NCBI GenBank assembly: GCA_903903985.1
Contig: CAIVAT010000034.1
Location: forward strand, 62,001-126,000
Direction of reading: 5' to 3'
Source: an uncultured Bacteroidales bacterium
GTDB lineage: Bacteria; Bacteroidota; Bacteroidia; Bacteroidales; FEN-979
DNA length: 64,000 bases
Notes under the pieces: model-generated
Databases searched by the model: none
Told to the model about the DNA's origin: nothing
What the model saw: only the letters and a program-made list of their open reading frames with translations
Translations under genes and position numbers: made by a program
Shown: one piece after another, positions 49,805 to 59,086 of the stretch
Numbering within the stretch: position 1 is the first letter of the stretch
Layout of the letters: the number at the start of each line of letters is the position of its first letter

Positions 49805-51874
49805 TTATCTTACAGGCAAAAATGAATATCTCTTTGAATAAAATAACATTTGTTTGGCAAAATCAACAGGGTAGGCTATTTTCACATCGACGATGACTCC
49901 GTTCTTCTTGACCAGCGAGTATTGAGGATTTATAAACCCGGTATAGGGTGCGATATTGAGCCTTTCATATCTTTTAAGCACCTCTTTGTGAAGCTCAGGG
50001 TCAACCTGAACACCATAGGTCTCCACCAATTCCAGAGCTGCCTTGTAATCGCCCTCAGAGGTGATCTGCTGTATGATTTTCAGCAATTCACCAAACTCCG
50101 CTCTCAAACCCTCGTAATCATTGATCCTGAAATAGGTCTTTCCATCGCGGGTGACCTTTGCAATTATTTTTTTTGACTTTCCCTTTTCATACACCCAATG
50201 GGCGATGAGCGCCCGGTCGCGCATGTGCGACTCTTCGATGTTCTTGCCGGGATGAATTCGTACCAGTTGGGTCATCAACCCGTTGCGAATGTAACTGTCA
50301 TATTCTGCCTTCGCTACTTCTTCATTGGTGACCAATCCCAGTTTTACAAGCATCGGGTCGCTGATATAGTACAAGGCAAAAAGGTCGGCCCTTGATTCCT
50401 CGATGGTAGAGTGGTAATTTTTCAGCGCATCGGCCCCAACACCATGATTAAGCTGTCCGGAACCATGTCCGAGACATTCATGAAGATCGGTAGTAAGGTT
50501 ACCGGCCAGGTGTCCGAATTCTTTTGATCGCTTGACCTCCTCCGCTGAAAATGCAAACTCCTCCAGGAACCCGTTGCCTTGCGAGGCCTTGTCGTATGCG
50601 TCGGTGATGTTGTCCATGGTCACCGACTTTGACCCATATTCTTTCCTTATCCAGTTAGCATTTGGAAGATTTACGCCGATCGGTGTCGTTGGGTCGCTCT
50701 CCCCTCCAAGTTGTGCCACGGTGATTACCTTTGCGGTGACACCTTTGACCGTCTTCTTTTTAAATTCCGGGGCCACAGGGGAATTATCTTCGAACCATTG
50801 TGCGTTATTACTTAGGATTTCCGTACGTTTGGTTGCCTCCACATCCTTGAAATTAACGATTGATTCCCATGAACCTTTCATTGCCATCGGGTCACCATAG
50901 ACTTCAATGAACCCATTTACAAAATCAACCAGTGAATTCAGGTCTTTCACCCAGGCAATGTTGTATTCATCCCATGTTTTCAGATTACCTGACTCGTAAT
51001 AGGCGATCAATTTTTTAACGGCGTCATTTTGTTCAGGAGTTTCGGTTACTGTCAACGCTTTCTTAAGCCAAAGGACGATCTGTTCAATGGCCTGGGTGTA
51101 TAAACCTCCTGTTTTGTAAGTTTTCTCAACGATCTTGCCGTTTTCCCTCACCAATTTCGAATTCAGTCCAAAAGAAATCAGGGTATCCATTTTGTTCTTT
51201 TTGGCCTCTTTTTTCATCTTTGTGTAGAATTCTTCTGCTTCAACCTGTTTCACTCCTTCATAAAAATTGGAGGCGGAATTAAGTATCAGGTCACCGGAAG
51301 GATCCAGGCTTACGCGCTTTGGTGCAACTTCGGGGTTGAAGATCAGGTCGGTCATCTCAGCAATAAACTGCCCATTCTCCTGCTTCTTGGCGAGTGGCAA
51401 TGAACCGGAAGGAGTTGCACTGATCAAAGTTGAAAAGTACTCCCGTGAGAATTCCGGTAAAAATTTATCTGTGGAATAGTGATGGTGGATGCCATTGCAG
51501 AACCATACCCTCTTGAGATACACAACGAATTTTTTGAACTCTTCGCTTTTCCTGTCACCGGTGTAATCACGGTAAATTGCCTCCAGTGTAGTCCTGATCA
51601 ACAGGTTTGATTTATAATTCTGGTCATAGGTGATGTCCCTGCCGCTCAGGGCAGCCTGGCTCAGGTAATAGACCAGCGTTTTTTGCTTAAGGGATAGATT
51701 TTCAAATCCCGGCACCAGGTACCGCAGTATTTTCGAATCGGCAAACTGTTCCGTTAAATACTTGAATTCTTCTTCGTTTTCTCTCGAGATCTTGTCGTCT
51801 CCTTTGCGCTGCTGAGGTAAAGAAAAGGCTGTAAGTGCGATTGTCATAATAAAAATTGTGATAAAAGTTCTCAT
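49805..51874 (-). CDS. Dipeptidyl peptidase III-like (M49) metallopeptidase
   Basis: HECLGHGSGQL (HExxxH-type motif) and EESRADLFALY. Confidence 0.85.
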   Translation of the reverse strand: MRTFITIFIMTIALTAFSLPQQRKGDDKISRENEEEFKYLTEQFADSKILRYLVPGFENLSLKQKTLVYYLSQAALSGRDITYDQNYKSNLLIRTTLEAIYRDYTGDRKSEEFKKFVVYLKRVWFCNGIHHHYSTDKFLPEFSREYFSTLISATPSGSLPLAKKQENGQFIAEMTDLIFNPEVAPKRVSLDPSGDLILNSASNFYEGVKQVEAEEFYTKMKKEAKKNKMDTLISFGLNSKLVRENGKIVEKTYKTGGLYTQAIEQIVLWLKKALTVTETPEQNDAVKKLIAYYESGNLKTWDEYNIAWVKDLNSLVDFVNGFIEVYGDPMAMKGSWESIVNFKDVEATKRTEILSNNAQWFEDNSPVAPEFKKKTVKGVTAKVITVAQLGGESDPTTPIGVNLPNANWIRKEYGSKSVTMDNITDAYDKASQGNGFLEEFAFSAEEVKRSKEFGHLAGNLTTDLHECLGHGSGQLNHGVGADALKNYHSTIEESRADLFALYYISDPMLVKLGLVTNEEVAKAEYDSYIRNGLMTQLVRIHPGKNIEESHMRDRALIAHWVYEKGKSKKIIAKVTRDGKTYFRINDYEGLRAEFGELLKIIQQITSEGDYKAALELVETYGVQVDPELHKEVLKRYERLNIAPYTGFINPQYSLVKKNGVIVDVKIAYPVDFAKQMLFYSKRYSFLPVR

Positions 51875-51966
51875 GGTTATTAAAGTTAACAAGGTGTCTT
51901 TTTCGGAAGTGTCCAAATATTTCTGTTTTTTTTAACATCCAGGCCCCCGGGAAGTAATTTTCACTT

Positions 51967-52719
51967 TTATTTTTTTAATTGTGTATCAAATATTTCACCC
52001 CCCATGTACACAGGCACCACCTGTGTTGCATCGATGCTAAAAGAGTATGGGATCACATCATCCAGTTCCAGTTTTTTAAGCCGGTGGCGATGGGCAGCCT
52101 TTTCAATATATTTCAGGATGTCGGGCCGGGCAAGTCGCCACAGGTCGAGGGCGGCGGCAGCAGAATCGCACTGAGTCGTGAAATCCCCGCTTTGAATCAG
52201 TTTCTCCGTAAGTGCGCCTGCAAAGATCGTATCCTCCAGGCAAAATTTATTTTTCCATCCTGAACAAAGAATGACCACGTTCTTCTCTTCATCGATCAGC
52301 CAGGATGTCAATGCGGTAAGGTTGATAAAGGCCCCCATGGCGATCTTTTCTGCTTTTTTGGCAATTTCCAGCGCCCGGGTTCCATTGGTAGTGCAATAAA
52401 CAAGTGTCTTGCCATCGATGGCCTCCCTCGAAAAGTTAAATGCTGAATTTCCAAAATCGGCAAAGTCGAGTTTCTTGCCATCCTGCTCCGAGGCCACGAG
52501 AAATCCCTTTTCTTTCATCGCCCTGGCTTCATCAAGGGTCGAAACAGGCAAAATGGTTTTCACGCCACTGTTAAAAGCAGCACAGATGGAAGTCGTGGCC
52601 CGCAGAATGTCGACAAGCACAACGATGTAATTTTCATGGGTCTGTATTTCTGAAAATAGTTTTGGTGTAAGACACACTTCGATGCAATGAAGCTTTTTAT
52701 GCGGCTTTTCCATGTCCAT
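51967..52719 (-). CDS. comB: 2-phosphosulfolactate phosphatase family protein
   Basis: VVLVDILRATTSICAAFNSGVKTILPV, GNSAFNFSREAIDGKTLVYCTTNGTRAL, FCLEDTIFAGALTEKL. Confidence 0.88.
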   Translation of the reverse strand: MDMEKPHKKLHCIEVCLTPKLFSEIQTHENYIVVLVDILRATTSICAAFNSGVKTILPVSTLDEARAMKEKGFLVASEQDGKKLDFADFGNSAFNFSREAIDGKTLVYCTTNGTRALEIAKKAEKIAMGAFINLTALTSWLIDEEKNVVILCSGWKNKFCLEDTIFAGALTEKLIQSGDFTTQCDSAAAALDLWRLARPDILKYIEKAAHRHRLKKLELDDVIPYSFSIDATQVVPVYMGGEIFDTQLKK

Positions 52720-55307
52720 CAATAGTAGATGATTTCACATTTTGGATGCATCAGCTTCAATTTTTCCACCCGTTTCGCAGAAACCTTGGTATTGAACATC
52801 TTTACTGATTCAAGTTTACTCATGCCATCCAGTACATCAACATTTCCGACCCGGGTATTGTAGAACTCCATCACCTTCATACCGGTCAGTTTCTGCAGGT
52901 ATTTCAGGTTTTTAACCTGTGTGCCATTGAACTTCAGCACTTCGAGTTTCACCAGGTTCTGCAGGGCATCAATATCTTCGACCTGTGTATTTGAAAAATC
53001 AAGTTCAGTCAGGTTCGGCAGCCCGGTCAATGGCGCCAGATCAAGGATCGGGTTCTTCTGGCAATGCAGGATTTTCAATTTTGGCATGCGTGCAACAGGA
53101 TCCAGTTTGGAGACGGCAGTACCGGAGAACTGGAGTTCAGTCAACCGGGTCAGCTGCAGCAGAGGCAACAGGTCGGTAATCTGGAAATTCTCAGAGATAA
53201 CTATTTTTGGAAGCCCGGCAATCTGCTGGAGCAGCATTTTATCAGGCACTCCCTTAAGGTTGATCTGCTGAAGGAATACCTCTTTCCAGGGCTGGCTTAA
53301 CCCGTTCCACCATGCTGTATTTTCAAATGTCTGAAAAACCAGCAGACAATCCGGGTTTTTATCGTAGAATTTATCTGCCTCTTTGGCATCAACCTGTGTA
53401 TTGTCGGCAAAAACCAATTTCAGTTTAGTCAAAGGATACAACGGGCTCAGATCCGCCGCCAGCGTGTTGTCCAGGTTCAGTGATTCAAGTGCCGTGATTC
53501 CCGTAAGTGGCTGTAAACCGGCTACTTTTGTATTGGATGCATTCAAAACCTTTAATTCAGTCAAATCTTTCAATGGATCCAGGGAGGTAATGCCGGAACT
53601 CTGGCATTGCAGGGTTCGAAGTAAGATCAGCTTGCTCAATGGAGCCAGGGAAGTAACGGACATGCGTCCGCTGACGTTGATGCTGTCAAGAAGGACCAGC
53701 TGGTGCAGTTGCTCCGTGGATGGCTGATCGTCAAGTTTCAGGTAAAAATTAAACAGGTTTTGCCACTCGGGCGTCATCTCCTTCCACCATGCTGCCAGTT
53801 CCTTCGAAATATATATAAGCGATGCTTCGGGGTGCATCTTTAAAAAAGACAATGCTTCTTTTTGTTTGATCTTGGTATTGTTGCAGTAAACACGCTGAAT
53901 ACCCGGGAGATCATCCAGCGGAGCCAGGCTGCTGATGCCGGTACTGTCGCTCATTAAGATCCGCAGGTTTGTCAATGGCTTAAGTGCATCAAGGTTATCA
54001 ACCGGAGTGGATGAAATATTCAGGAATTCGAGTTTGAGAAGGGTTGAAACAGGTGTAATATCTTTAATTGCAGTGTGGTTGATGCGCAAATCCGTTATGG
54101 AAACCATATCCTTAACGGCGTCCAGAGAATTCACTTTTGTACCGCTGATATCGAGCGTGCTGAGCGATTGAAATGCAGGCAATACCGATAAATCGCTGAT
54201 TGGGGTTCCCTTTAACCGCAACTGGCTGATACTGATGCAATAGTGCAACGGTTCAAGGATTGTCACACCTGAGTTGGAAAGGTCAAGGATTTCCAGTTTG
54301 TTCAGGTTCCTCAGCGGCATGAGGTCGGTTATTTTGGTCCCGGAAACATTCACTTCCTTCAGGTCAGATAATTTATTCAGTGGCTCCAGGTCCAGAATCG
54401 ACTGATTGCCAGAAAGATCAACACTGCCGGCATGGACAATCTGGCCCAGGAACTGGTAAAACTCCGATCCCATGATGGGAGTTTGCACCCCACCGATCAT
54501 TGCGACAGAATCGTTGAAACTGTCGATCTGCGCCATCGGCATGCTGCCTTCAAGTTTCATATCCTTTGCGAGGACCGCCTTCCATTCATGGGAAAGACCA
54601 TTCCACCAGTTGCGCAGATCGTCTTTTTCATTCAGTTTGGTGGTATACACGCTCACGATCTTCAATTGCTGTTTCACCGAATCGAAGTTTATCTCGATAT
54701 ACCTCACTTTATTCGAATTTACCGAGTCGCTGTTCAGGGTTAACCCGCGAAGGTTGCGGTTTGCGGTCACCCGAAAATAGGTAAGTCCGTCCTGGCCGGC
54801 TTCCACGCTCACATCCTGTACCGAGTAACTGAACTTTGCATTTTTGAAAAAGAAACTCACATCGCTCAGGTATGCCGGCATGTCTTTGTAAAGTGGGACA
54901 AGACGGTTTTCATCCAGATCATCTTCGATCTGGACCTCTTCATCCCAGCACCATTTCAGGTAGCTTTGCGACAGGATGGTCTGTTTTTCGTTTACAGCGT
55001 TTCGTGGGTCGGCCAGAAAATTGAGCGAACTTTCGAAAAATTTTACAAGCGGGATGACCTGCAGCTTGAACGTATCAATTTTATTTGCCGCAATCATTCC
55101 TGCCTTTGATTTTACTGCCGCCGGCTTGCTGTTTGAATTGTTTTTCTTTTGCGCGGCGGGAGCTGGCTTTTTTTGTTTGGTTGTCCCGGTTTTTTTTTGA
55201 GTCGTCGCCGGATTGGTTCCGCTGCTGTTTTTTGTGTTGTTCTGTGCAATGACAAAAAAACTGCCGATAAAAAAAGTCAGGGTCAGGAGTATAAAAATCT
55301 TCCTCAT
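52719..55307 (-). CDS. Secreted leucine-rich-repeat protein with three WW-cap/LRR modules
   Basis: LRR ladders (LEILDLSNSGVTILEPL, LTELDFSNTQVEDIDAL); three caps NWWNGLSHEWK, AWWKEMTPEWQ, AWWNGLSQPWK. Confidence 0.88.
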   Translation of the reverse strand: MRKIFILLTLTFFIGSFFVIAQNNTKNSSGTNPATTQKKTGTTKQKKPAPAAQKKNNSNSKPAAVKSKAGMIAANKIDTFKLQVIPLVKFFESSLNFLADPRNAVNEKQTILSQSYLKWCWDEEVQIEDDLDENRLVPLYKDMPAYLSDVSFFFKNAKFSYSVQDVSVEAGQDGLTYFRVTANRNLRGLTLNSDSVNSNKVRYIEINFDSVKQQLKIVSVYTTKLNEKDDLRNWWNGLSHEWKAVLAKDMKLEGSMPMAQIDSFNDSVAMIGGVQTPIMGSEFYQFLGQIVHAGSVDLSGNQSILDLEPLNKLSDLKEVNVSGTKITDLMPLRNLNKLEILDLSNSGVTILEPLHYCISISQLRLKGTPISDLSVLPAFQSLSTLDISGTKVNSLDAVKDMVSITDLRINHTAIKDITPVSTLLKLEFLNISSTPVDNLDALKPLTNLRILMSDSTGISSLAPLDDLPGIQRVYCNNTKIKQKEALSFLKMHPEASLIYISKELAAWWKEMTPEWQNLFNFYLKLDDQPSTEQLHQLVLLDSINVSGRMSVTSLAPLSKLILLRTLQCQSSGITSLDPLKDLTELKVLNASNTKVAGLQPLTGITALESLNLDNTLAADLSPLYPLTKLKLVFADNTQVDAKEADKFYDKNPDCLLVFQTFENTAWWNGLSQPWKEVFLQQINLKGVPDKMLLQQIAGLPKIVISENFQITDLLPLLQLTRLTELQFSGTAVSKLDPVARMPKLKILHCQKNPILDLAPLTGLPNLTELDFSNTQVEDIDALQNLVKLEVLKFNGTQVKNLKYLQKLTGMKVMEFYNTRVGNVDVLDGMSKLESVKMFNTKVSAKRVEKLKLMHPKCEIIYY

Positions 55308-55313
55308 ACAGGA

Positions 55314-56147
55314 TTAATTTACATGGGTATAATTCCGCATCAAATCCCTCTTTTCCTTGTCGTTGATGCGGAGTACGTTAGATATAAGCCAGCCTGAATT
55401 TACATCGTTCCGGTTGAACCAGGAGATTTCAAAATACCAGTTTGGAACCTGGAATACGTGAAATTTAACATTGTTCACTGCATCAAAGCTGAGATTTCCG
55501 TTTTTCATTTCCATCACGAACAGGGCGGTCATATCCGGTTGATATTCCTTCTCAAAATAATAATCCAGGTTTTCCGGCTCCCGGAACGCCTTGTGAAGGG
55601 TCATAAAATCAAGTTCATGGCTCATCGGGTGGATGAAATATTTTTCATTGACCGTGTCGTTCAGATGGATAAACCAGGAATTAAACCGGTCGAAAAAAAC
55701 ATTGGAGATTACCCATTTGTACCCGTCGAGTTGCTTCTCGATTTTGAGGTACAGAATGATATTCACTTTCTCCTTCTTGTATAAAAAGGTGGCCGTCACC
55801 TCGGCAAACCACCCTTTTAAATAAAAATCAAGAAACGCCGGGTTTTTTTTGTTCAGGGCGTCATCAATAAAGACAAATTTCGCATCGGAACTGATGACCG
55901 GGCTTGAATTATCAAACAACATGTTCAGGTACTTTTTACGCGCTTTCAGGTCGCGATAACCCGGGTCGCCGGGGTAGAACCTTTTTCCCTGCACATCCTC
56001 CTCCCCGTTGAACCTCAGAAAGAACTGGTTTATCTGCTTGGTCTGGGCATAAAAAACCGACTCATCACCGGTAAGTGAACCGATCGATCCCTGGGAAAAT
56101 CCCATCATGGGGAACAACAGCAGACCAATCCATATGAAGTTTCGCAT
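55314..56147 (-). CDS. Secreted protein of unknown function
   Basis: Signal peptide at internal Met MRNFIWIGLLLFPMMGFSQG; long intact ORF downstream of the 56862 and 56278 genes on the same strand. Confidence 0.7.
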   Translation of the reverse strand: MRNFIWIGLLLFPMMGFSQGSIGSLTGDESVFYAQTKQINQFFLRFNGEEDVQGKRFYPGDPGYRDLKARKKYLNMLFDNSSPVISSDAKFVFIDDALNKKNPAFLDFYLKGWFAEVTATFLYKKEKVNIILYLKIEKQLDGYKWVISNVFFDRFNSWFIHLNDTVNEKYFIHPMSHELDFMTLHKAFREPENLDYYFEKEYQPDMTALFVMEMKNGNLSFDAVNNVKFHVFQVPNWYFEISWFNRNDVNSGWLISNVLRINDKEKRDLMRNYTHVN

Positions 56148-56194
56148 ACTTTTATCTTCTAAAAAATTTTCAAGCAAGATCCCCGACATTTTTT

Positions 56195-56257
56195 ACCACA
56201 TTAGGCACAACAGAACACATAGAAAAAACTATGGTGCCCTCCTGTGCCTATTGTGGT
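56195..56257. repeat. Intergenic imperfect palindrome
   Basis: accacattaggcaca ... tgtgcctattgtggt arms (one mismatch) enclosing catag-aaaaaa-ctatg. Confidence 0.75.
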
Positions 56258-56277
56258 GAAGAAAAAACTACACGGGT

Positions 56278-56856
56278 CTACTTGGATGTTTCTTTCACCC
56301 TAATATCACCGAGCATGACATCCCAGAAGCCTATGAGCCGGCCACCGATCTGTGTTTCTTTACGCTTTACATAAACGGTGATGTCTTTCTTGGTCGTGTC
56401 TTCATAAATCAGCCCCTTTTCCTTATCGTATGCCTGGAAACGCTGGTAAATGGTGATCACGCCAACATAGGTGCCGTCGGGTTGACGCACGAGGTCGCTC
56501 ACATACTGGATCTTATACCAGTCGATGGTAACCTTGTCGTAATTGAGTTGCATCAAACGATCGAAATACTCACGAACCTTGTAATAATTCACGTCCTGTT
56601 TGCCCAGTGATGACACTCCGATCTCACTGTTTTCCATAAACAATTCAGTGGCACGTTCGATCACGCGCTGTGCATCAGACCATGGGGTTTTTTTATCGCC
56701 GATGAGGCTGATGTATTTACTCAGGTCACGGACTTTTTCGAGGGCAAGACTGTCGATGGCCTGTTTGCGCTGGGGAGAAAGGTTGTCCTGTGCTGAAACC
56801 CGGTACGACATGGCGAACAGGGAGGCCAATATAATTAATGAAATTGTTTTTCGCAT
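56278..56856 (-). CDS. Secreted protein of unknown function
   Basis: Signal peptide MRKTISLIILASLFAMSYRVSAQ; intact ORF, 5 bp from its neighbour. Confidence 0.7.
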   Translation of the reverse strand: MRKTISLIILASLFAMSYRVSAQDNLSPQRKQAIDSLALEKVRDLSKYISLIGDKKTPWSDAQRVIERATELFMENSEIGVSSLGKQDVNYYKVREYFDRLMQLNYDKVTIDWYKIQYVSDLVRQPDGTYVGVITIYQRFQAYDKEKGLIYEDTTKKDITVYVKRKETQIGGRLIGFWDVMLGDIRVKETSK

Positions 56857-56861
56857 GGCTG

Positions 56862-57674
56862 TTACTTTTTAATTAGATCGAGTTCTTTGATTTTTCCACT
56901 GGAATCGGTCATGATGGCATCGATGTCATTTTTACTGGCCTTTGTATCCTTGAGAAGATTAAGGTAGCGTTTGATGGTGGTAGGCTTGTCATAATCCACT
57001 GCCGATCCTTCCCTGCTGATGATGATCAGCACCGGGGCATCATCCGACGAAAAGAATTGCAGGGTTTTACCGATGGTATTGTCGGCCTGCGTAAGGTTGC
57101 CGGTTTTGGCAGCATTTACAATGGTGGTGAAGGCATTCTCCAGTTGGGCTTTCACCGGTAAATTGCTGGTGCCGGATCGCATGTCCTGTATTTTCTTCTC
57201 CAGCCGGGCAATGAGTTCGTCAAGTTCCGGATCCTTAAGGTTCTGCTTTTTAATGGCATTGAGCTCTTTCTCCAGTTCATCAGCCGATTTATTATCCTTG
57301 TTCAGCAGAAGATCATAGAGTGCGGCCTTTGCCACATCCACTTTCTGCGCATTTGCCTGAGTTTGTTCAGCCAATAATGTTTTCAATTTTTGCTGTGCCT
57401 GAATGATCATTTCATTGAGAACGGGGTCGTTTAAATTCTTGTCCATGATCTGGCCGACCACGCGTTTCTGTTCGTCATACGAAAGCGTTGTAGTCCCACT
57501 GATGATGGGCTGAAGGTCTTTCTTGGCCTGTTCTATCTGGGCCTTGCGTTCCTTCTTTGATAACTTGCCTGTCGATTTGCAACTGTCGGCTCCGGCAACC
57601 ATGAGCGCCATCAACAGGATGAACATCATGCGCTGCCAGCGGATTGATCTGATTTTACTTGCTATTTCTGACAT
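56862..57674 (-). CDS. Predicted lipoprotein/secreted helical protein of unknown function
   Basis: Hydrophobic segment ending VAGADSCKS; Lys/Gln-rich helical body. Confidence 0.65.
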   Translation of the reverse strand: MSEIASKIRSIRWQRMMFILLMALMVAGADSCKSTGKLSKKERKAQIEQAKKDLQPIISGTTTLSYDEQKRVVGQIMDKNLNDPVLNEMIIQAQQKLKTLLAEQTQANAQKVDVAKAALYDLLLNKDNKSADELEKELNAIKKQNLKDPELDELIARLEKKIQDMRSGTSNLPVKAQLENAFTTIVNAAKTGNLTQADNTIGKTLQFFSSDDAPVLIIISREGSAVDYDKPTTIKRYLNLLKDTKASKNDIDAIMTDSSGKIKELDLIKK

Positions 57675-57790
57675 ATTGTTTATTTTTGGTTAACTTGTAA
57701 ACGGGTAAACGGGTAAAAAATTATTTCAATAAGCTGTTAACAATTCATGATGAGGTTCGGTGCATTTTGTCACGGGTCACGGGTCACGTG

Positions 57791-58879
57791 TTACGGTTTA
57801 TAAAAAGGAAACTTCACTACCTTCGCCCTCAATATTTTATCGCGGATCTTAATATGAATTTCACTTCCTTCTTTCGATAGATCCGATGGCACATATCCCA
57901 TGCCGATCGCTTTTTTGACAGAAGGGCCCATGGTACCAGACGTAACTTCTCCGATTTTATTGCCCCGGGCGTCCACAATTTCATATTCATGACGGGGAAT
58001 TCCCTTATCAAGCATCTCGAAACCAACCAGGTGGTGAGCGGTCCCGTTTTGTTTCTGCAAAAGCAAAACAGATTTGTTGATGAAATTCTTGTAATCGGTG
58101 AATTTAGTGATCCACCCCAAGCCTGCTTCGATGGGCGAAGTGGTATCATTGATGTCGTTGCCATACAGGCAGTAGCCCATTTCCAGGCGCAAGGTATCAC
58201 GGGCGCCCAGCCCGATCGGTTTGATGCCAAACTCAGCTCCTGCTTTGAAAACTGCTTCCCAAATTTTGGGAGCATCTTCGTTGGCCATATAAATCTCACA
58301 TCCGCCCGAACCGGTATATCCGGTAGTGGCAAAGATCACATCAGGAACACCCGCAAAAGTCAATTTTTTAAAGGTATAGTATTCCATACCGGTGACCGGG
58401 GTTTCCGTCAGTTTCTGCATGGCCTGCAGTGCCAGCGGACCCTGGATGGCCAGCTGGGCAATTTCATCAGAGGCGTTGTATAAATCAGCACCCATCTTGT
58501 TCTGCCTGTTGCACCACGCCCAGTCTTTTTCAATGTTTGATGCATTCACCACCAGCAAATAAGTAAAGTCGTCCACTTTATAAACCAGCAGGTCATCAAC
58601 GATACCCCCTGTTTCATTGGGGAAGCAGGAATACTGGACCTTTCCGGGGACCAGTTTTGATGCATCGTTTGAAGTAACCCATTGGATAAAATCCAGTGCT
58701 TTTGGCCCTTTCACCCAGAATTCGCCCATGTGGGACACATCAAAAACACCAAGCGCCTTGCGAACAGTCTCATGTTCCGCGTTAACACCTTCAAACTGAA
58801 CAGGCATGTTGTACCCTGCAAAAGGGACCATTCTGGCCCCCATCGCCACGTGATAATCTGTGAATGCTGTATTTTTCAT
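57791..58879 (-). CDS. gcvT: Aminomethyltransferase (glycine cleavage T protein)
   Basis: [74 protein letters not shown]. Confidence 0.96.
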   Translation of the reverse strand: MKNTAFTDYHVAMGARMVPFAGYNMPVQFEGVNAEHETVRKALGVFDVSHMGEFWVKGPKALDFIQWVTSNDASKLVPGKVQYSCFPNETGGIVDDLLVYKVDDFTYLLVVNASNIEKDWAWCNRQNKMGADLYNASDEIAQLAIQGPLALQAMQKLTETPVTGMEYYTFKKLTFAGVPDVIFATTGYTGSGGCEIYMANEDAPKIWEAVFKAGAEFGIKPIGLGARDTLRLEMGYCLYGNDINDTTSPIEAGLGWITKFTDYKNFINKSVLLLQKQNGTAHHLVGFEMLDKGIPRHEYEIVDARGNKIGEVTSGTMGPSVKKAIGMGYVPSDLSKEGSEIHIKIRDKILRAKVVKFPFYKP

Positions 58880-59074
58880 GGGTATTTATTTTGGTTTAAA
58901 TCAGTTCTCATATCAACTGGAAAACAGACCTTTATACCGGCAGGTGGCACGGTTATGCTCAATGTGTGAATTGGTGGATGCGATAATCGGTGTAAAAGTA
59001 GGAAAAAATGCTTGTTGAATCGCCGAATGTTCATATTTTACGGCAATTGTTCATATGTTCAGTTAAATTATTTA

Positions 59075-59082
59075 TAAATTTG
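59075..59082 (+). promoter_or_regulatory. TAnnTTTG promoter element (taaatttg) very close to the 59087 start codon
   Basis: Motif ends 4 nt before the ATG at 59087. Confidence 0.35.
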
Positions 59083-59086
59083 GCGC

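Noticed and set aside
57720-57790. Glycine riboswitch near gcvT
   Set aside because: This region is downstream of gcvT (minus strand), and no riboswitch-like structure was recognised upstream of 58879.
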